Shown: piece by piece, positions 42,497-45,488 of the stretch
Numbering within the stretch: the first letter of the stretch is position 1
How the letters are laid out: each line of letters opens with the position of its first letter
Source: Arthrobacter horti
GTDB taxonomy: Bacteria > Actinomycetota > Actinomycetes > Actinomycetales > Micrococcaceae
Direction: 5' to 3'
Assembly: GCF_030731045.1 (NCBI RefSeq)
Contig: NZ_JAVALS010000017.1
Coordinates: forward strand, 1-45,488
DNA: 45,488 nucleotides
Notes under the pieces: generated by a model
Database searches by the model: none
What the model was told of the DNA's origin: nothing
The model's input: only the letters and a program-made list of their open reading frames with translations
Position numbers and translations under genes: made by a program

Positions 42497-43854
42497 GGCT
42501 TCGCTGCTCTCGACCGGGTAACAAGGATCCACTCTTGTGCCATTGTCGACCCCTCACTGTTCTTGGCCGCCATCCTTTTCCTTGATCCTGGAAGAACGCG
42601 TTCTATCGTGGAGACATATTCGTGCGCATCTGCCAGGAGCAGTTCACGTGTAATCTCGACCAAAGGGAACGTTCGCTTGCCAACTCGACGCTCACCCAGC
42701 GTGAAAAAGCAGAAGGCCCCATCGACTAGTCGGGGACGCACGCCAGTAAGTGCATCGCGGTAGTCTCTAACGAACGAGAGGACCTTCTTCCGCAGGGCTG
42801 GTGCGTCACCGAGCCCTTTCAAGAATCGATCGAGAGCAGGCGAAATTTCGCAAAGCTCGTCTCGCGCCAGGTCCGCGTACTTCAGTGAGCCCCCGAGGCT
42901 GAGCAGGTCGATTCTGTGAGTAGATTCCAGCAGCGAGTTGTCAAACACACCCGGAATATCGGCGTGGTCGATCCACTGGAGTGGGAGATAGCTGTGCTGG
43001 CCATACGGCACGGTGGTCTTGTTGTCACCGTACGGAGGCGAGGTCATCATGACGTCAGCATGCCGAGGAGCGATCCATGGATCGGACACCGAACCGGGCA
43101 GAAGTAGAGTCGTTGGTGCAGCTTTGGTTGGGTCAAGAGTGAGCATCCGCGCCCAATGCAGCCTGAGGCGAGCGACGTTTTGCTTTGCAACTACGCTGAA
43201 CGATTTCACTGCATCGCTTTCTCTACGAGCGATCTCTTCGGCGCTATATGCGTGCAGCTTGAAGGTCGAAATGCGCGAATTGGAGACAAGACGAATAGTC
43301 TCAGCCAGGCAAACCCAAAGGAATCTGCGCGTCGTCAAGTCTAACAATTGCGATATGGCTTCTCTAATAAGGGCCAATCCGAATTTGATCTCCGGTTTGA
43401 ACCACTTATCGATACCGGGAAAATCAGGCACCGGCGGCTCGACAAGGTTCTTGGCGGTCTTGAGAACCTCGTTCACTCCGGCCAGTGCAGTCTCTGCGGT
43501 CGGCGGGTCTGCCTTCACTTGACAGAGCAGTATGGCGAGAGGGTTGATGTCGCTACCGTGGAAGTCGAGCCCGCGGTACAGGCTCTCAAGCATCACCGTG
43601 CCGGAACCTGCAAACGGATCGTACACAAGCCCCACGTCGGGCTGAACGGCGATCAAATCATCGAGCAAGGCACCCTGGAGTTCTGGAACCATCATCGCTG
43701 GGTACTGGAAGAGAGCGTGATTGCCTGTGCGGCTTCGCAGCGCGGAGAACGACCAGAAGTCCGGATCGTTCGCGGTTCGCGCATTGAGCCTGTCGCGCAG
43801 CCTTGACGCCACGCTGTCGGCGGATTCCTCGTTCAGCTTTAATGTCGAAGTCAT
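42493..43854 (-). CDS. DNA methyltransferase (N4-cytosine/N6-adenine type)
   Basis: 453 residues. SAM-binding motif I DPFAGSGTVMLESLYRG (79-95) continues into SDINPLA; catalytic motif IV is TSPPYGDNKT (271-280). These two define amino-group DNA methyltransferases, TSPPY being most common in N4-cytosine enzymes. About 185 residues between them may hold the target recognition domain. No restriction nuclease gene is in the operon. It overlaps the DUF1643 gene by 4 bp (ATGA) and the dual-GHKL gene by 4 bp (GTGA). Confidence 0.88.
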   Translation of the reverse strand: MTSTLKLNEESADSVASRLRDRLNARTANDPDFWSFSALRSRTGNHALFQYPAMMVPELQGALLDDLIAVQPDVGLVYDPFAGSGTVMLESLYRGLDFHGSDINPLAILLCQVKADPPTAETALAGVNEVLKTAKNLVEPPVPDFPGIDKWFKPEIKFGLALIREAISQLLDLTTRRFLWVCLAETIRLVSNSRISTFKLHAYSAEEIARRESDAVKSFSVVAKQNVARLRLHWARMLTLDPTKAAPTTLLLPGSVSDPWIAPRHADVMMTSPPYGDNKTTVPYGQHSYLPLQWIDHADIPGVFDNSLLESTHRIDLLSLGGSLKYADLARDELCEISPALDRFLKGLGDAPALRKKVLSFVRDYRDALTGVRPRLVDGAFCFFTLGERRVGKRTFPLVEITRELLLADAHEYVSTIERVLPGSRKRMAAKNSEGSTMAQEWILVTRSRAAKP

Positions 43855-44417
43855 CTGCGAAGTGCCCCCTGATCGCCGTCGATTCCTCCCTGCACTACCG
43901 ACATCGCTTCGGCCAAATCCCGCAGCGGGCGACGGACAAGTGCCCGATCAAGCCTCTCGACAGTCGATCCGCCTGAAATGAGGGCACGCTGCGGGCCTAC
44001 GTATTGACGCCACCGGGACGGATGCCGCGTTTCGCCCCCCATCACCCAGACAGACTCGTGGCCGTAAAAGGCCACGCGAGAAACCACCCACTCAACCTGT
44101 TCGCGGTGCAGCCGCCCGTGCTCGCCCGGAAGACGAGAAACGCCCCACGCAAATAGCACTTCCGCTGCACGGCCAAGGACGGCCTCGATGTTGATCCTCG
44201 CCTCCAGGATGTCTGCACGCCTGACCGAAGTGGCAGCAAGCGCCTTACTGTTGCGCGTTCTCATCGGAAACAGGTTTGCGACTTCGACGCCGCTCCACCC
44301 CTTAAGTTCCGCAACTACCTCCAGGACCGCGTAGGAAGTGGAAGCCTTTTCATCAAAGCTCGGGTTCAGCATTAGCGCGCAGACGGATCTCCCACCTAGC
44401 CCGACAGAAACCGTCAC
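43851..44417 (-). CDS. DUF1643-family protein
   Basis: 188 residues from GTG 44417, overlapping the XRE stop by 4 bp. VCALMLNPSFDEKASTSYAVL followed by GWSGVEVANLFPMRTRNSKAL is the DUF1643 signature (a conserved LNPS and NLF block), and VLFAWGVSRLPGEH a later conserved piece. The family is widespread in phage and defence regions and has no established function. The N-terminus is shorter than usual, lacking the part before LNPS. Confidence 0.75.
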   Translation of the reverse strand: MTVSVGLGGRSVCALMLNPSFDEKASTSYAVLEVVAELKGWSGVEVANLFPMRTRNSKALAATSVRRADILEARINIEAVLGRAAEVLFAWGVSRLPGEHGRLHREQVEWVVSRVAFYGHESVWVMGGETRHPSRWRQYVGPQRALISGGSTVERLDRALVRRPLRDLAEAMSVVQGGIDGDQGALRR

Positions 44418-44674
44418 GAGGAGCTCTCCGACCGCACCGCGTTGTGGAGCCGATCCAAACTCACGCCAAGGGCATCAGCGATCCGCGCCACGGTGATGAA
44501 GGATGGGGATGCAGTCCGCCCCGTCTCGATACTTCGCACCGTGTCGATGCTCAGCTCACTCACCGAGGCGACGGTCTGCGCTGACATGCCGGCGGCGTTT
44601 CTGGCGTCACGGAGGGCAGCGCCAAGCCGATGACCGACCTCCCGGTCCTCGGCTGAGACTTGTTTCCGTGCCAT
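44414..44674 (-). CDS. XRE-family small transcriptional regulator
   Basis: 86 residues from ATG 44674. Cro/CI-type helix-turn-helix: RLGAALRDARNAAGMSAQTV then ASVSELSIDTVRSIETGRTA and SPSFITVARIADALGVSLDRL. The chosen start sits 7 nt after a -10, so the message is likely leaderless; the frame continues to 44752 but without homology. A palindrome covers its promoter, suggesting autorepression of the whole operon. First gene of the five. Confidence 0.87.
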   Translation of the reverse strand: MARKQVSAEDREVGHRLGAALRDARNAAGMSAQTVASVSELSIDTVRSIETGRTASPSFITVARIADALGVSLDRLHNAVRSESSS

Positions 44675-44681
44675 GCTGGCA

Positions 44682-44716
44682 ACTCTACAGGTATTCCTAT
44701 ACATGTAGAAATACCT
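44682..44716 (-). promoter_or_regulatory. Operon promoter with XRE operator palindrome
   Basis: On the minus strand -10 TAGAGT (44682-44687) is 7 nt from the ATG. AGGTATT and AATACCT form the arms of a 28-bp imperfect palindrome (44689-44716) centred on CATGTATA, occupying the spacer and -35 region (weak -35 TTCTAC). Binding of the XRE protein here would shut off the operon. Confidence 0.6.
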
Positions 44717-44815
44717 TGAAGGCAGTGCCAGAGGCTCGTGTTCGCAAAGCAAGGTTCCCGCCCCATTGCGAATCCTGAAGAGGCCGGTGCTCGGCCTCGC
44801 CTCGAGCCTGTTGCC

Positions 44816-45488
44816 TCATGTCAATACCTCCGGGAGTGGGGAGTCGTTGCCTCGTCTGGCGGCCTCCGGATGAGGGTGGTTCCAGGTGGTGTTCACGGGT
44901 GGTTTGACGGGGGCGGGTTTCTTGGCGGTGGCGATGGTCTGCAGCTGCTTGGTGAGCTGAAGGATCTGTCGTGAGAGCGCGGCGGGGTGGACGTTCTTGA
45001 ATTCCGCGTTCATCCGGATGATCGGCATCTTGCGCAGGGTGGGGTCGGTGACGGCCCGCTGGTGGGGGGTCTGGGCGTGGTCGTGTTTCTTGACCATCCG
45101 GGCTCCGTGCCGGGTTTTGGAGAGCAGCTTCTGCTGCGGTAACAGGTAGTTCGTGAAGACCCGGTCCAGGTCCCAGATCTGGTTCAGCAACTCCAATTCC
45201 CCGAGGGTGTCATAGCGCAGATACCCGACCAGTTCCCGCACCCTGGCCCAGTTCTTCTGCTCCACATGGGCGCCGTCGTTCTTGTTCCCAGGCCGGGACC
45301 TGGTGAAGGTGATCTGCTGCTCGGTGCAGTAGCGGAACAGGTGATCGTTGATGAACTCGGTGCCGTTGTCCGAATCGATGCCCAGGATTGGGAACGGGAA
45401 GACCTCGGTGACGTACTCCAGCGCCTCGAACACCCACTTCGCAGCCTTGTTCCGCACGGACCGGTTCACCGTCCAGCCGGTGGCGATA
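44816..45488 (-). CDS. DDE integrase-core transposase, 5' part outside window
   Basis: The frame stays open through the right edge (IATGWTVNRSVRNK), so the visible 224 residues are the C-terminal half. DSDNGTEFINDHLF and VEQKNWARVRELVGYLRYDT carry the second Asp and the Glu of an rve-type catalytic core; the motif order suits ISNCY or IS481-related elements. No inverted repeat was identified near its stop. It borders the five-gene operon. Confidence 0.8.
   Translation of the reverse strand, partial: IATGWTVNRSVRNKAAKWVFEALEYVTEVFPFPILGIDSDNGTEFINDHLFRYCTEQQITFTRSRPGNKNDGAHVEQKNWARVRELVGYLRYDTLGELELLNQIWDLDRVFTNYLLPQQKLLSKTRHGARMVKKHDHAQTPHQRAVTDPTLRKMPIIRMNAEFKNVHPAALSRQILQLTKQLQTIATAKKPAPVKPPVNTTWNHPHPEAARRGNDSPLPEVLT

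Larger units (their letters stand above)
37843..45488. mobile_element. Probable tRNA-Pro-targeted integrated island (right end outside window)
   Basis: The region starts at the tRNA-Pro 3' fragment, has lower GC than the chromosome to the left, carries a methyltransferase/ATPase operon typical of defence cargo, and ends in a transposase gene. An intact tRNA-Pro and an integrase gene would be expected beyond the right edge; neither is in this window. Confidence 0.5.

Noticed and set aside
38004..44674. Calling the five-gene operon a classical restriction-modification system
   Set aside because: No nuclease, helicase or specificity subunit motif is seen in any of the five proteins.

Overview
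The window looks like chromosome of a high-GC actinobacterium, most likely Arthrobacter in the broad sense (Micrococcaceae). The support is the 16S rRNA 5' end and its actinobacterial leader (minus strand, 1-481), the very GC-rich coding style, several probable leaderless promoters, and gene families typical of soil actinobacteria. No taxonomic search was possible.

Region 1 (1-3777): the start of a ribosomal RNA operon reading out to the left, a short HAD-type phosphatase that appears C-terminally truncated, a divergent MFS exporter/LysR pair, and a SAM methyltransferase. Region 2 (3844-7676): an overlapping four-gene unit joining a GAF-PP2C phosphatase, a membrane cellulose-synthase-like glycosyltransferase, a STAS protein and a GHKL anti-sigma-type kinase. 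This is a complete partner-switching circuit built around one polysaccharide synthase. Region 3 (7797-14864): a lipoprotein and a single polypeptide carrying all parts of an ECF vitamin transporter (T, A, A' and S), convergent and overlapping with cobalamin-dependent methionine synthase metH, which suggests B12 uptake and use. Region 4 (15008-18975): an MFS carrier, a TIM-barrel sugar isomerase/epimerase and a MocR regulator, with a clear operator. Region 5 (19097-26520): a branched-chain 2-oxoacid dehydrogenase operon (E1alpha, E1beta, E2) divergent from an Lrp regulator. The Lrp gene is followed by M20 deacylase, GNAT acyltransferase and N-succinylamino-acid racemase/OSBS genes, the known layout for turning D-amino acids into L-amino acids. 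Region 6 (26574-34268): a LuxR-type regulator, a small dimeric alpha/beta-barrel protein, and a five-gene oligopeptide-type ABC importer divergent from a FadR-type GntR regulator with two matching operators.

From about 34270 the DNA becomes less GC-rich and mobile. There is a Fic/Doc protein with an apparent HicA-like tail, a decayed IS3 element, an ISL3 element with both ends visible but a frameshifted transposase, and an IS481-like scrap. Next come the 3' half of a tRNA-Pro gene with its terminator, which is the usual scar of a tRNA-targeted integrative element, and a 9-bp tandem repeat.

To the right of that scar lies the most interesting part (38004-44674): five minus-strand genes, each overlapping the next by 4 bp. 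In order of transcription they are a small XRE regulator, a DUF1643 protein, a DNA methyltransferase, an 888-residue protein with two separate GHKL ATPase modules (MORC/Hsp90-like at the N-terminus, histidine kinase at the C-terminus), and a 609-residue protein whose receiver domain is split by a large insertion. It looks like a methylation-plus-phosphorelay defence or DNA-surveillance system; I do not recognise it as a named one. The window ends inside a DDE transposase gene.
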